Below, in pieces: positions 38,914-50,262 of a stretch of 64,000 nucleotides of DNA. Under the pieces are notes generated by a model that worked only from the letters and a program-made list of their open reading frames with translations, was not told the DNA's origin and searched no databases. Source of the DNA: Diphasiastrum complanatum (lineage: Eukaryota; Streptophyta; Lycopodiopsida; Lycopodiales; Lycopodiaceae); the NCBI GenBank assembly GCA_029204225.1, contig MU832621.1:1-64000 (forward strand), written 5' to 3'. How positions within the stretch are numbered: position 1 is the stretch's first letter; the number at the start of each line of letters is the position of its first letter. Made by a program: the position numbers and the translations under genes.

Positions 38914-39360
38914 CTAAACTTTATTTGAAGCTATTGTTCTCCCACAATGGTGATTGTTGTAGGTAGATCTTTGCAGCACGTTATCAGCTCCTGTCTTTTT
39001 CACATCTGTGACATGACAGATATTAGGGAATGTGCAATTGTAAATGATGCCATTTTCAATTATATTGTTCTATTTTGAAATGGCAATAAACATAAAGTAC
39101 TTACGAGTCTTCCGTTGATGATAAATCTGAAATATGTTGGTAGATTGGTTTGTAATAGCATGAGCTCTGTTCTGATAAGATCAAGCTTCCAATGCTCTTC
39201 CACCTCAACCATAGTCAAATATTCCTCATTGTAGATAATGCTTATCTCCATTTGATTTGTGTAACCATTTAGTTCAAAGTCTTGATCCAGTGGTAGCCAT
39301 GTACCTTCAATTTTCTTGTATCTCTGATAGCTGAATCTCAAGATCTCGTCAAAAAACACT
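38914..39360 (-). pseudogene. unrecognised partner gene, copy 1
   Basis: The exon at 39360-39105 opens after a TTTTAG acceptor and encodes DEILRFSYQRYKKIEGTW, LPLDQDFELNGYTNQMEISI and LTMVEVEEHWKLDLIRTELM, ending LPTYFRFIINGRL before a consensus GTAAGT donor. A candidate last exon (39005-38914) follows after CATGTCACAG, but the phase gives an early stop. The protein is not recognised. The same pattern (PLDQDF, MVEVEEDWCLNHIRSKLDML, LPQYYQF) occurs at 60156-60521. Because the C-terminal exon is conserved between two loci down to its splice donor, it is a real gene family. The N-terminal exons seen in copy 2 are missing here. Confidence 0.6.
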
Positions 39361-39399
39361 CTAAAAGAGCACTTTTTTCATGATTTTTGGAGATTCCCC

Positions 39400-40122
39400 T
39401 GGGAGATAGCTCTTAAAACTTGGACAGTCACTAGATCTAACCCAGATGCATCCATGAAAAACTCTGCGAGAGTTACTGATGGAAAAATCATCATTTTTTA
39501 GTGTATGTGAGGGTTCTCAGAAGCTGAATCTTCAGAACCTTCGCAGAGCATCAAGATCATCATACCAACCTTTGCAAGGGGCATAAATATGATCAGAGTA
39601 GTGAAATTAGCTTGCCTACATGGTCTGATCTTGAAAATCCAACCACAAGAACATGTTGTGCAAGAGATCACCTCCTGCGAGAGTTGAACCCTCGTAGACA
39701 GTCTGAACCCTCGCAGAACCTTCGCAGGACAGTCAAATTGCCTTCTGAACTCTCACAGACTTCTCTGAGGTCTTAGAATTTTGTGAAGAAGGTCCCTGCC
39801 AAAATTTGGGTGGAACTGAACAAGGGAAAGTGGATTTCACCTAATACGCACTCTAAATTCCGCTATATAAGGGCTGAATTCGAGTCATTTGTCACCTTTG
39901 CCGGCGAAGCTGTGCTCAAATTTTCACTGAAATTTTCAAGTTCTTTGATTTCGACCAAACTTCATACAAGCTATCATCTGCACATTCTAAACCCAGATCT
40001 GCGCTTTGAACTACAGTTCTTACCATCTGACACTTGTTATTCCCAGTTTTTGTTGTTTTCACCTCTTTTTACCTTTTCTACCGTTTTTCCTACTTTTTTG
40101 CACTTTTATTATCACTACTAAC
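39400..40122 (+). other. leader of LTR element X, with CTCTCGCAGA-type motif repeats
   Basis: Contains repeated variants of CTCTCGCAGA and its complement (ctctgcgagagtt, aaccttcgcagagc, ctcctgcgagagttg, aaccctcgcagaacc). The same motif fills 48050-48700, the leader of element Y, so both belong to one family. No protein is encoded. A 5' LTR for X is not visible. Confidence 0.55.
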
Positions 40123-43100
40123 ATGGCCTCCTCATCTTCTGAAGACTCTGGCACCAAGCAGGTGATCTAGCGTGAGATACCCTCCGCCACCCAGATTTGG
40201 CCCTTACCTTCTAATACTCTGATTTAACCGTGGCTTCAGACTACCGGCCCACTTCTAGAGGCAATGGGTTTGTTCCCGGTGCTTTTCACTTCTGACATTA
40301 ACATGGGCCTCGCCCTTCATGCTTACGCCACCTGGGAAGCGCCAAAAGTGCGTTTCCACTTCCTGTACCAAGGTACCACGCGTACAAGGTCAAGATTAAG
40401 GTGGAATCGATGGTCACCGTCGACATTATGTCCGGTGACCATCAGCCCATTTTCCATTGTCAAGCAAAAGCCTTGATCAAACCTTTTGTCGCCCAGACGG
40501 CACCAGAGATTCTGATCCAAAGTAACAACAGTTACCTGATAGATGCTATTTTTCAGCTAATCTGCTGAATCGAGTGATGAATTTGCAACATATATTCGTT
40601 ATGCACTCTCCCAACACAATTAGCCACAACAAATACTAAAGAAAACTAATTTTGCTTATTTGAAGCAGCAGAAGATTACCTTTGGGCCCTGCTATTGATC
40701 CAAGGACCCAAACCCACAAGTGTTTTTTAGCTAATCTGCTGCACATCTGTTGAACAACTTTCTAGTTGTTTCAGCATTTTGCAAGGACAGAATCCAATCC
40801 ACGTTGCTGAGTCAAAGAGTGGAGTCCTTCTTGAGATTCCATGGCCCCACGGTTGTGCCATACGATTGGCATGCCTTCCTCATTCACGAACTAACCATCT
40901 CCATCAAATCCAACTCTCGTGAGTGTATCGCAGCAGGCCCCTTGTTGTGTAACTTTGTTTGCGCACTTCTCGAGGTAAAAGTGCACGATTTTCGCCGCTC
41001 GTTACTCCTCCTCTTTCTGTCCATCCATGATTGCTTCTGTTTCCATTCTCGTTTCCTCTTTTGATACCACTTCCACTTTTGTTCCATTATCCATTACCCC
41101 TTCCATCACTATCGCATCTTCCATTGCTCTTGTCTCCACCATTGCTCCTCTCCAGTTTAACCCCTCTGATTCTCAGTTGTCTCCGGACACTCTAGTGTGG
41201 ATGCAAGTCATCAACTTTTCACCCCCACGTCAGACCATTTCTGCTCTTCAGTTTCTCTCTGATCCACCCATCCTCTCATTTGGACAAATAGTCCTCACCC
41301 CCATTTCCACTGTTGTTTCTCTCACACCACTTGTTTCGCCACCAAAGGTTGTCGAGGGCAACCAACTGTTTTTTATGACGCATTTGTTTAGACAATTTTC
41401 ATACCATCACCAAATCGGACAGATCCCACCACCCCAGATGACAATAGGTCCCCCGAGAACCTAATTTAAGACAACGACGACGGCGCTCCACAAGTCGTCG
41501 GGGCCACTACAACACAAGTCTCTCTCAGTGCCAGCGTACCGGCTGTTCCGACAGATTTAACGACGGTGTACCAAACCTTGGAGACATACATCCAGGAGAC
41601 GGTAGCAGCCAGGGCCATTTTGGACAACCGAGTACTCCACTTGGCGACAAGCAACACCCAGTTGCGAGCAGAATCCACAAAGCTGCAACAAGATCTTATT
41701 CTAGCTCAACAGCATGACCAAGAAGGGCACCGGGAGATCGCCAAGCTGCAGCAGAAGGAGAATGGCCTCAACCAATATATCCAAAGCCTCTCCAAGGCAA
41801 TGAAAGAGGCCTCCACGAAGGTGCGGGAGCTTCAATCTGAAGTGTCCCAACGGCTTGCTCCCCTCCAGGCGCAACTACAAATTCATGAAGCAAAGAATAT
41901 GCGCTGGGGGCGGAAGTGAAAGCCTTACAAAGTGAAAAACTCGTCTGGCTAGCTCAACTTGCACCAGACTCAAGGCTGCTCTCTCAAGCAGAGATGAATC
42001 TCTTCAGGCGTCAGGTGCAGGTATATAGCCAAACGTTAAACAGCCACCAGACAGAGTTCGACAAGTACCGAACAAGTGCAACTCATGAGCTCGCCCAGGC
42101 CAAACAAGCCCTCAAGGCTTGCCAACAATACATGGAAAAGAAGACCCAACCCACCCCAGTGGCGATTCCACTGCCACTTGTTTTTTATGTTGCACTGGCG
42201 AGCACAAGCCAGGACCAAGGCCAGCAGGCAGAAGAGGGAATAAGTCAAGATCAATGGTCCAAAGGCCAAGACCAAGGACCAGCTGATACGGGTGTTGACA
42301 AACGGGACCAAGGCCAAGATGCAAGTCCGAGCCAAAGCCAAGAGGAAGGACAAGCTCCTCATCAAGAAGCTCGTGCACCATATCTGCCAGCCAGGCCTTC
42401 CGAAGACCAAAGTCCGTGGAGGAGAAAATAAACGAACTTCTAGCTAAGTATCCCCACGAGTCATCAAGAGACGGCTTGTAGATATCATTTTTGGTGCAGA
42501 CAATAAAAGGCAACGAGTTGCAAGCACTACCCGCCCTCCAACCACAACCGGAGTGGCGTTAGCAGCTCTTTGAAAGAGACCCTGCGGCCATCAGGGCCTA
42601 TGTGACAAGTCCACAACAACTACGGGTAAACGTGCACTTCCTGTCATGCACACAACGATCCAAATGGGTGGAATGCGGCACCCCTCTGGACAAGATCACG
42701 ATTCAAAATTTTAATTGGCCACGAATTCCATCAAAGCACGGTTGGTATACGGATGTAGATGCCCGAAGGGCTCTCACCATATTTGCCAATAAAAATTTCA
42801 ACTGTCCTGATCCAACAATCCGCGCGGCAGCCACATACGCCCGGGACTTAGAGCATTTAATGGGAATTGAAACCAAGTGGGACAATCTCCCAACCCCCCC
42901 CCCCCATATTCTTTGATCCTAATAAGGCGCTCGCCTCCGACAAAGTCAAAGATCAGCTGCCAGTCGCTCGAGTCTATTACCGAGCTGCATTCCTTGGCGA
43001 TCTTTGGATGAGCAGATTCCAAGCGTGGGTCGACCAAGACTGGCTGACAGGAGTCCACAAGTCCCTTCACACGCCCAAGGACTTGAAGAAACTGGACTAC

Positions 43101-43168
43101 ATTAATTTCATAGAAGACATCATGGGCTACCTGATCCACCAGAGGCGGGCCAAGAAGACTCTTTACTA
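40123..43168 (+). pseudogene. long ORF of LTR element X: unknown N-part, coiled coil, Gln/Asp-rich linker, C-terminal domain
   Basis: A broken reading frame between ATG 40123 (MASSSSEDSGTKQ) and a stop at 43166-43168, just before an LTR. The N-terminal part includes MGLFPVLFTSDINMGLALHA and, after a shift near 40380, KVKIKVESMVTVDIMSGDHQ. A middle part has VESFLRFHGPTVVPYDWHAF. A coiled coil follows (41566-42100) with heptads such as LETYIQETVAARAILDNRVL, then a linker rich in Gln, Asp and Pro. The C-terminal part has WPRIPSKHGWYTDVDARRAL and, after a shift in a C12 run (42894-42905), VYYRAAFLGDLWMSRFQAWV. I do not recognise this protein. It looks like an extra ORF of a plant gypsy-type element rather than gag or pol. 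Confidence 0.55.
40568..40741. repeat. 174-bp insertion flanked by a 13-bp direct repeat
   Basis: The 13-mer agctaatctgctg occurs at 40555-40567 and 40729-40741. Without the intervening stretch one open frame would run through this point. It could be a small transposon with its target duplication, or an intron-like insertion. Confidence 0.5.
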
Positions 43169-43215
43169 AACCGGCAGAGTGCCGAGGGACCAACACTACT
43201 TCAGGTCGTGGGTCC

Positions 43216-44033
43216 TGTTGGGGGTATTCTCGACGAATTGTAAATAAATAATATTGGCCAATAAAATGTGTTGCGAGGGCATGACATCTAGCACGTATAA
43301 GCCCATGGCCCAATGAGCACGCAAGTTGAGTTGTAAATAAAATAAAAGACTTGGGCCCCTTTGTAATTAAAATAAAACTTGAGGCCCAAAGTCAATTTTA
43401 AACTTAGAGTTTACTTTTTTAGAGTTGGGTCCAATTTTGGACTCACATGAATCTTGTGATTTCCAATGTACTTTTTGTGGACCCTTGGATAAAGTTGGGT
43501 CCAAGATGAATGGATAAGATCAATGTAAATATTAGCCAATAGGATTTTGGGGCAAGGGGCTTCCCTGTTTATAAAAAGGCACCAAATTTGTACTCTATTT
43601 CCATGCTTAATGAGAAGGAGAAAACTCTACCACTTTTTGGAGAGAAGCATTCTCATTGGCTATTTGCTACTTGCTAATGTTGATTGTGTTTCCATTGCTT
43701 TCTATTTTCATGTTGGTTGGTTGTCTTAGTTAATGTTTCTCCATTAGCAAGCATAAGGAGCACTTGAGCTAACCTCCATTCTCACCCTCTATCTCTCTCT
43801 TTCTCTCTTCTCTTTTCTCAATCTCTTCTAATCTTCCCTTTCCTTTCACCTACAATCATGATGAATGTAGTTTAGGGGAGTAGAGTTAGTGGAAGCAGTG
43901 TCAGTGGTGGTAGAGTTAGATGAAAAGTAGGGAACTAACTAAAAGTAGCATCTATGCATAGTTAGGTGCCCAGTGAACCAACCCTTGTTGACAGGCGAGA
44001 GGGCTACTACAACACAAGATCGAAGACTCTACA
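43216..44033 (+). repeat. LTR of element X (3' end)
   Basis: An 818-bp LTR with ends TGTTGGGGGT and GACTCTACA. It matches the LTR at 48994-49818 closely along its whole length but in the opposite orientation. It begins 47 bp after the stop codon of the X ORF. No clear purine tract precedes it. Inside it is a CT-rich stretch near 43790-43835. Confidence 0.9.
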
Positions 44034-44705
44034 TTCACTCCTTGAAAGGATTGTTTTTGCTTTTTACAGCTCCTCGATTCGAGTTCAAATAAGAAAGATA
44101 TGGGGGTTTGAAGTTATGGAACATAGGGATGGCCATGGAGAAAAAAATGCCCTAGCAACCAATTAGAATATCACGCCAGCATGCTATCCCAATTGCTTGC
44201 TAGAGCATTTTTTTTCCTAGCAACCAACTAAGATAGTAGGCTAGTGTGCTATCCCAGTTGGTTGTTAGGGCATTGTTTTGCCATGGTCATCCCTATGTTC
44301 CAAACCTTCAAACCGCCATATCTTTCTTATTTGAACTCGGATCAAGGAGCTATAAAAAGCAAAAACGGTCCTTTAGAGAAGTAGAACATGATCAAACAAT
44401 GAAAAAGTAGAATATTATTTTTTCCCTAGAATCCAATTGGGATAGCACGTTGTTGGCGTGCTATCCCAGTTGGTGGCTGCTAGGGCAATCTCAATATTCT
44501 TGAACTTCAAACCCCCATGATTTTCTCATTCGAGCTGGGATAAAGGAGCTGTAAAAAAAAAAAATGATCATTTTGATGATAGAACATGATACTATTATAA
44601 TACATATGACATAATTTTTTTTACTAGCAGCCAACTGAGGTAGCATGCCGACATGCTACTCTGTTGGTTGCTAGGAATTTTTTTCCCATGGCCATACACT
44701 TGGGC
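44034..44705. repeat. palindromic satellite/foldback repeat, left block
   Basis: Diverged units contain a palindromic core of the type GATAGCACGCCGGCGTGCTATC, flanked by GTTGGTTGCTAGGGCA, TCAAACCCCCATA.CTTTCTTATT, GAACTCGGATCAAGGAGCT and TAGAACATGAT. The first unit is inverted relative to the next: 44047-44165 is the reverse complement of about 44258-44370, giving a ~320-bp foldback. Further units follow to 44705. The same repeat resumes at 49819 on the far side of element Y. Confidence 0.88.
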
Positions 44706-44741
44706 TTTTTTAAACCGTAAGGTCTAAAAATGGAGAAGCCT

Positions 44742-45473
44742 CTAGATTTTCTCGTGGTCTAAATTTAATGGCACACCATGTGCCATGCAAATATACAAGC
44801 CAAAACACCAAAAACTTGTAAAACTCGCAATTGATTTACTAGGAAGATTGTCAAAACCCAATTGAAGCCCTTTAAGATCAACCTCTTGATCTTCCTCTTG
44901 ACCATAAAAGATATGAATATCTTCAAACCTGAACCTCTGAAAATACTCCCTCTCAAACATATGATCTAGATCCAACAAGATCTCATCAATGCTTTATCTC
45001 GACTTTCCACAAACGTTAGTGAAAACAATGCCACCATCATAAAGCAAAAGATATATTCCAAACTTTCCATCCAACATGAAGTAGATTAGGTGAAGATGAG
45101 TATCAAGCATAATCAATCTAGCCCTCTTGAGTCCATAACAAACCTCAACAAACTCACCAATGAGATCTCCCTTGCCTTGAAGAAATTGACTCTTGATTTG
45201 CTCCATGTAGTCTTCTCCAGCCAACCTTTTGTCATCTCAAACATGAGTGAACAATTCACCATAATCATAGAATCCTTTGAGTTGATGAAGAGATGTGAGA
45301 TCCATGCCTTGGATCTTCCCAAGAACCAATCTTAAATTGCCCTTTCTTTCACAATACTCTCTCTTAATGATTGCATCATAAGAAGTAGAAACCTCTTGAA
45401 CATTAGAAGCCATGAAAAAATCATTAGTACCTTCAACATAAGGATGATTGAAGTACTCTCTTTTTTCAAACAA
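44742..45473 (-). pseudogene. unrecognised minus-strand coding-like remnants
   Basis: Three consecutive minus-strand frames (45473-45237, 45224-44994, 44978-44742) encode EREYFQRFRFEDIHIFYGQE, QIKSQFLQGKGDLIGEFVEV and KREYFNHPYVEGTNDFFMAS. They may be pieces of one broken protein at the 3' side of element Y. No retroelement motif is visible, and I cannot assign a family. Confidence 0.35.
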
Positions 45474-45545
45474 GAACTTCTACTCAATGATTTAGGTAAT
45501 GACTCATATGATAATGATTATTCCTCACTATCATTCACAATGACA

Positions 45546-45800
45546 TCATTCAAAGTACATTGTACTTTGAATACGATGCATCTTGATGTGGGTAATTTGG
45601 ATGAATGGGCTTTGAGTCAGTTTGGATGGTTTAAAACGCTTGATAAGAGCGTCTTTGAGGGTATTCCAAGAAATGAGATCAAGACTTTCCAGATTGACAT
45701 GCCATTCTTTGGCGGCTCCATGGAGGACCATAGGAAACAATCTGAGCTTTTCAGTTTCAGAAGTGTCTCTATAGAATCGACAGTCGTACTTTGGTGCATC
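45546..45800 (-). pseudogene. gypsy gag fragment
   Basis: Encodes MFPMVLHGAAKEWHVNLES and ISWNTLKDALIKRFKPSKLT, a match to the gypsy gag core (LxGAAxxW...SWxxLxxAFxxRF). It lies to the left of the protease of element Y, whereas gag should lie on its 5' (right) side. It is therefore from a different insertion or has been rearranged. Confidence 0.72.
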
Positions 45801-46199
45801 TATGCATGGAATTCATCTTTCCAGGTGTGGAGGGTTAGGATTGGAAGATCTAGCAAAGTCTCTCGCATGATGCAGAATGAGGAACAAAATAATAGTATAG
45901 ATGAACAGTACATTACAGTACTTATGGCCACAAAAGATAAGAAGATGGTTTTCTTGCAAAATAGTAAGTTTGGAAAAAAATATTAGAGCATGTTGCCAAG
46001 GAACTAAATCATCGTCCACTGGGTTCTCAATAGGTTCCGCTGACATCCATGCTACGTTTATCATATTCGCCCCAAATGTGATTGGTGTGTCCATAGTGTA
46101 ACACTTGGGTGAAGATGTGCTGGGTTATGGATCTGATTCATATTGACATGCTCGGTAGTCAATAGTTGCTAATGCATCCGTCCATCTCACGACATCCGT

Positions 46200-46982
46200 C
46201 TATGAATCATAGTGACCACCCTTAGTTGGCCTTGGGTGATTAATCGAGTGATCTGTCGTGGATGATCCGTCATCAGCTTTGGGTGCAATAGGTTTCACCG
46301 CCCATGTGGTTGGATCAACCTTTACAACCTGCTCTCTGTTCTCAAAGGTGAGTTTTTCCATACCCCAGTTGTGTACTACTTGCGCAGTCCTCAACCAAGG
46401 TCTTTCCAGTAAAACACAATATGCAGTTTGAGATTCAGGTATATCCATGACTACAAAAGTGATCACAAACTGCATGCTTGCTATTTTTACAGGGATATCG
46501 ACAACCACACCCTTTGGTTTTACACAGGATTGATCCGCTAGCTTGATGGCGAATCGTGTTGGCTTCAACCCTTGTAAACCCCACTTTTTTTCATACAAAG
46601 TAGTGGAGACCAAATTGACTCCCGATCCTCCATCTACTACTGCTACCTCGTCCTCGTATCTCTTGTGTTTGATTGACAGGGTGATGTTGTGTTTCTCACT
46701 TTCCCACACTGCCACGACGTGGAGGACGTTACTTGTTTCGTCATAGCCCGTACAATATATGGGCTCAGGTGCTACTAGTTCCTCGTTTGTTTTGGCCCAT
46801 TCAGCCAAAAGGCTTTTAGCTTGTGGCGCAATCCATAGTAATTCTCCGAGAGGTAAACTAACATGGCTTGCCAATAAGATTGTGAGCCTTTCGATGCGTG
46901 ATTCCTTGGGCTCCACCATGTGAAAAGGTGGTTCATGATGATGCAACTGATCGTTCTGATCAGTGTGCAATGGTGAGCCCAT
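46200..46982 (-). pseudogene. gypsy aspartic protease region of element Y
   Basis: A 260-codon frame with the retroviral-type protease core DEVAVVDGGSGVNLVSTTLY, where the catalytic D-S/T-G is changed to D-G-G (VDGGSGVN). Downstream are LGLKPTRFAIKLADQS-like and MQFVITFVVMDIPESQTAYC, then LLERPWLRTAQVVHNWGMEK, the usual region leading toward RT in plant Tat/Athila-type gypsy elements. The frame is intact over this block, but no RT follows to the left. It lies in minus orientation behind the PBS at 48974, consistent with element Y. Confidence 0.82.
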
Positions 46983-47372
46983 TTGCGGTTCTCATTCACC
47001 GTCAGCTGGAGGTTCCGTAAGATTGTCCCTTTCTTGCTCTTTTTTCTCCACTTGTGCTCTCTGTACCCAGTGTCATATTTTCTGGTACTATCTTCTTTCT
47101 TCCCTCACATTCGGATAGGGCACTAAAGTTGAGGGTTGGTCATCAATGACCGATGGTGCTGGTGAGGGAGCCACTTCCTTCCTCTTCTATGCTCACGTAA
47201 CGGCTAACACAGGAGTATGAAATTGTTGCCTTTCCAGTGGGATCCCTGTTGGAACTGCTGGTTGTTGTATTGCAATGAAGTTTAGTGGTGCACTGGTTCC
47301 AGGTCTCAATGGACAATTCTTGAAGCAGTGTCCATAACCGCATTCTCGACAAAAGGATATATATTGTCCTTT

Positions 47373-47624
47373 TTAAGGACATTCCGCAATTCTGTGTCCT
47401 TCATCACATCCGTAGCAGTCGTAGTTTCTTCCGTCTTGACGCTGAGTTTGAGCTACATAGGCTGCAAAATATCTATTTATGGCAGGATCCATAAATGGTT
47501 TGTCCGGTCCATACCATTGCTGCTGCTCAGGTTGAGGTGGCACTTGCATCTCTGGTTCTGTTGTTGTCAGGTTTACATGGGCCACTTGTTGATTGGTTGG
47601 CCCTGGTGGTGCAGGTAAGGCCAT
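47373..47624 (-). pseudogene. gag C-terminal region with zinc knuckle, element Y
   Basis: A proline- and glutamine-rich segment followed by RNYDCYGCDEGHRIAECP, a CCHC-type knuckle (C-x2-C-x4-H-x4-C). A second partial knuckle (YGCRECGYGHCFKNCP-like) reads in another frame near 47320-47350. This is the nucleocapsid part of gag, positioned correctly between the PBS and protease of element Y. Confidence 0.72.
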
Positions 47625-48049
47625 ACGTTGTTGCTAATTCGGTGCGTCGTACCTCGGTGCCGCGTTTGGTGCCCTTTGATGATATGGATAAGAAGTCTGA
47701 TAAGGACTTCTCTTCTGTTGAACAATCCGGGGGTTAAATGGGCAAAATGCCATATCGTGCGATGTTGCATTGCACAGACAACAAAATCTATGTGTCAGTC
47801 TCAGATTTTGCTTTAGGACTGGACACTCATTCGCTGTATGGTTTTGTGTGCATACTGAACACCATACATTCTCCCATCGTGGATACTATAGTCGGTTTGG
47901 TTCCAATTGATGTGGCGTTGCTGCTACAGCTCCTTGTAAGGCTTTCAGTTTCTGATCAAACTGCGCCGTAAGTTGCTCCATCTGTTGTTTGTATGATTTT
48001 GTCATTTGATCCAATAGCAGTTTCGTGGATAGAGCGGATGCGTTTGATG

Positions 48050-48970
48050 ATGTTAACTCTCGCACTAAGTAAAATTTTTACTGTATGCGAGGGTTCAAAA
48101 CCACTATTTTGGTTTGATCTTCACCAAATCTCTATACTAACTCTCGCAGACTTCATCACTGATGGAAATTGACATTCTAAATCGATTGAAATGGTCTACG
48201 AGAGTTCTTATTGCAACGATTTGCTGGATCTTCACTTTTTAGTGATTTTTTTAGCACTTAAATCCAATTTTTTGCTCACTGGAATCAAACTAACTCTCGC
48301 AAACTCTTCTGTGTCTGTCTCACTAAGATGGAACTTCATAATCCTCTGCGAGAGTTCTTGCCCACTGGAATTAAAAAATTTAGTGTCTGCTAGGGTTCTC
48401 TGGTACTTTCTCGTCTTTTTTTTCACTGGGAACTCTCGCATAGGCACTTAGACAAATAAACCCTTGCAAGCTTCTATGTGTCCTAGTCTCACTGAGATGG
48501 AACTTCAGAGGGCTCTGCAAGAGTTATGGTGAAGATTTGTATTTTTTTTGGATTTTTTCAAGGGTTTTTTGAATTTTTTATGATTTTTCTCTGATTTTTA
48601 CAATCTGCTTGGAATTAACTCTCATAGGCTTTTGTGCAGGTCTGGGACAGTACCCTGGAGCTGTTGCCAGTCACAAGAGTTAACTCTTACTGGTTTTGGA
48701 GATATTAAAATATGTTGAGATTTTAGGCTCTTTTTTCTTCCAAAATGCAGATTAGTGTGTTTTTTGGGTTTTTTGGTTGGTTGGTTTGGGTTTCAAGCCC
48801 TTAGAGGCTGTTCAGGGCCTCCTCTACCCTCTCACACCTCCTCCGCTAGCTGTGAACAGTCCAAACACACACAAAAAAAAAAAAACTAACTCTAAACTCC
48901 CAAAAATCTACCTAAAACTACTCTAAAAAGCAAGAAATAGCTAAAATGCAACTACACTAATTAGTGAAAA
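48050..48970 (-). other. leader of element Y with CTCTCGCAGA-type motif repeats
   Basis: Non-coding. Variants of ACTCTCGCAGACTT and CTGCGAGAGTTC recur about ten times between 48050 and 48500, in both orientations. The end near the PBS is AT-rich. The plus-strand frame at 48191-48451 is not supported. Confidence 0.6.
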
Positions 48971-48973
48971 CCT

Positions 48974-48992
48974 ATCCCCGGCAACGGCGCCA
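48974..48992 (-). other. primer-binding site of element Y
   Basis: The plus strand atccccggcaacggcgcca is the complement of TGGCGCCGTTGCCGGGGAT, the standard PBS of many plant Tat/Athila-type gypsy elements. One base separates it from the LTR. Confidence 0.93.
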
Positions 48993-48993
48993 C

Positions 48994-49818
48994 TGTAGGG
49001 TCTTCGTTCTTGTGTTGTAGTAGTCCCCCCGCCTGTCAACAAGGGTTAGTTCACTGGATAGGCACCTAACTATGCATAGATGCTACTTTTAGTTAATTCC
49101 CTACTTTTCATCTAACTCTACCACCACTGACACTACTTCCACTAACTCTACTTCCCTAAACTACCTTCATCATGATTGTAGGTGAAAGGAAAGGGAAGAT
49201 TAGAAGAGATTGAGAGAAGAGAAGAGAGAAAGAGAGAGATAGAGGGTGAGAGTGGAGGTTAGCTCAAGTGCTCCTTATGCTTGCTAATCGAGAAACATTA
49301 ACTAAGACAACCAATCAACATGAAAATAGAAAGCAATGGAAACACAATCAAAAGCATTAGCAAGTAGCGAATAGCAAATGAGAATGTTTCTCTCCAAAAA
49401 GTGGTAGAGTTTTCTCCTTCTCATTAAGCATGGAAATAGAGTACAAATTTGGTGTCTTTTTATAAATGGGGAAGGCCCTTGCCCCAAAATCCTATTGGCT
49501 AATATTTACATTGATCCTATTCATTCATCTTGGACCCAACTTGATCCAAGGGTCCACAAAAAGTACATTGGAAATCACAAGATTCATGTGAGTCCAAAAT
49601 TGGACCCAACTCTAAAAAAGTAAACTCTAAGTCTAAAATTGACTTTGGGCCTCAAGTTTTATTTTTATTACAAAGGGGCCCAAGTCTATTATTTTATTTA
49701 CAACTCAACTTGCGTGCTCATTGGGCCATGGGCTTATATGCGCAGGATGCCATGCCCTCGCAACACATTTTATTGGCCAATATTATTTATTTACGATTCG
49801 TCGAGAATACCCCCAACA
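48994..49818 (-). repeat. 5' LTR of element Y
   Basis: An 825-bp LTR in minus orientation, from TGTTGGGGGTATTC (right end) to CGAAGACCCTACA (left end), followed by the PBS. It matches 43216-44033 in inverted orientation. Direct flank on the right is the palindromic satellite. Confidence 0.93.
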
Positions 49819-50262
49819 GTAGAATATGATGGAACAATGAAAAATAGAATGTAAAATTTTGACCTAGTAGCAACTGAGATAGCACACCGGCGTGCTATTC
49901 CAGTTGGCTATTAGAACATTTTTTTCACCGTGGTTATCTCAATATTTGAGAACTTCAAACCCCCATAACCTTTTTATTTGACCTCGGATCAAGGAGTTGT
50001 AAAAAGAAAAATGGTCTTATCAAAAAGTAGATCATGATACAAGCATTAAAAAAAAAAAATTGCCCTAGTAGCCAAGTGTGGTAGCACATCGACACGCTAC
50101 CTTAGTTGCTAGGGCATTTTTTCCCCTATGGCCATCTCTATATTCCAAAACTTCACACCCCCATAACTTTCTTACTTGAACTCAGATCAAGGAGCTACAA
50201 AAAAAAAAAATTTGATTCTTTTGGTGCATGGAACATGATGAAATGATCAAAATAGATGCTAA
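49819..50262. repeat. palindromic satellite, right block
   Basis: Two further units of the satellite seen at 44034-44705 (cores GATAGCACACCGGCGTGCTATTC and GTAGCACATCGACACGCTAC), each followed by ACTTCAAACCCCCATAAC and GATCAAGGAG.T. This shows that element Y lies inside or beside a pre-existing array. Confidence 0.85.

Noticed and set aside
38914-39005. Last exon of partner copy 1 as a long in-frame tail (DVKKTGADNVLQRS)
   Set aside because: With the only good donor and acceptor the phase gives an immediate stop in both copies, so the tail is not firmly supported. It is kept only as a candidate inside the gene entry.
42036-43313. Long minus-strand frames opposite the X ORF
   Set aside because: They are shadows. 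The plus strand carries the coiled coil and conserved Trp-rich pattern and ends just before the LTR.
47738-47971. Plus-strand frame MGKMPYRAMLHCTDN...
   Set aside because: It lies antisense to the gag/leader of element Y, has no motif and appears to be chance.
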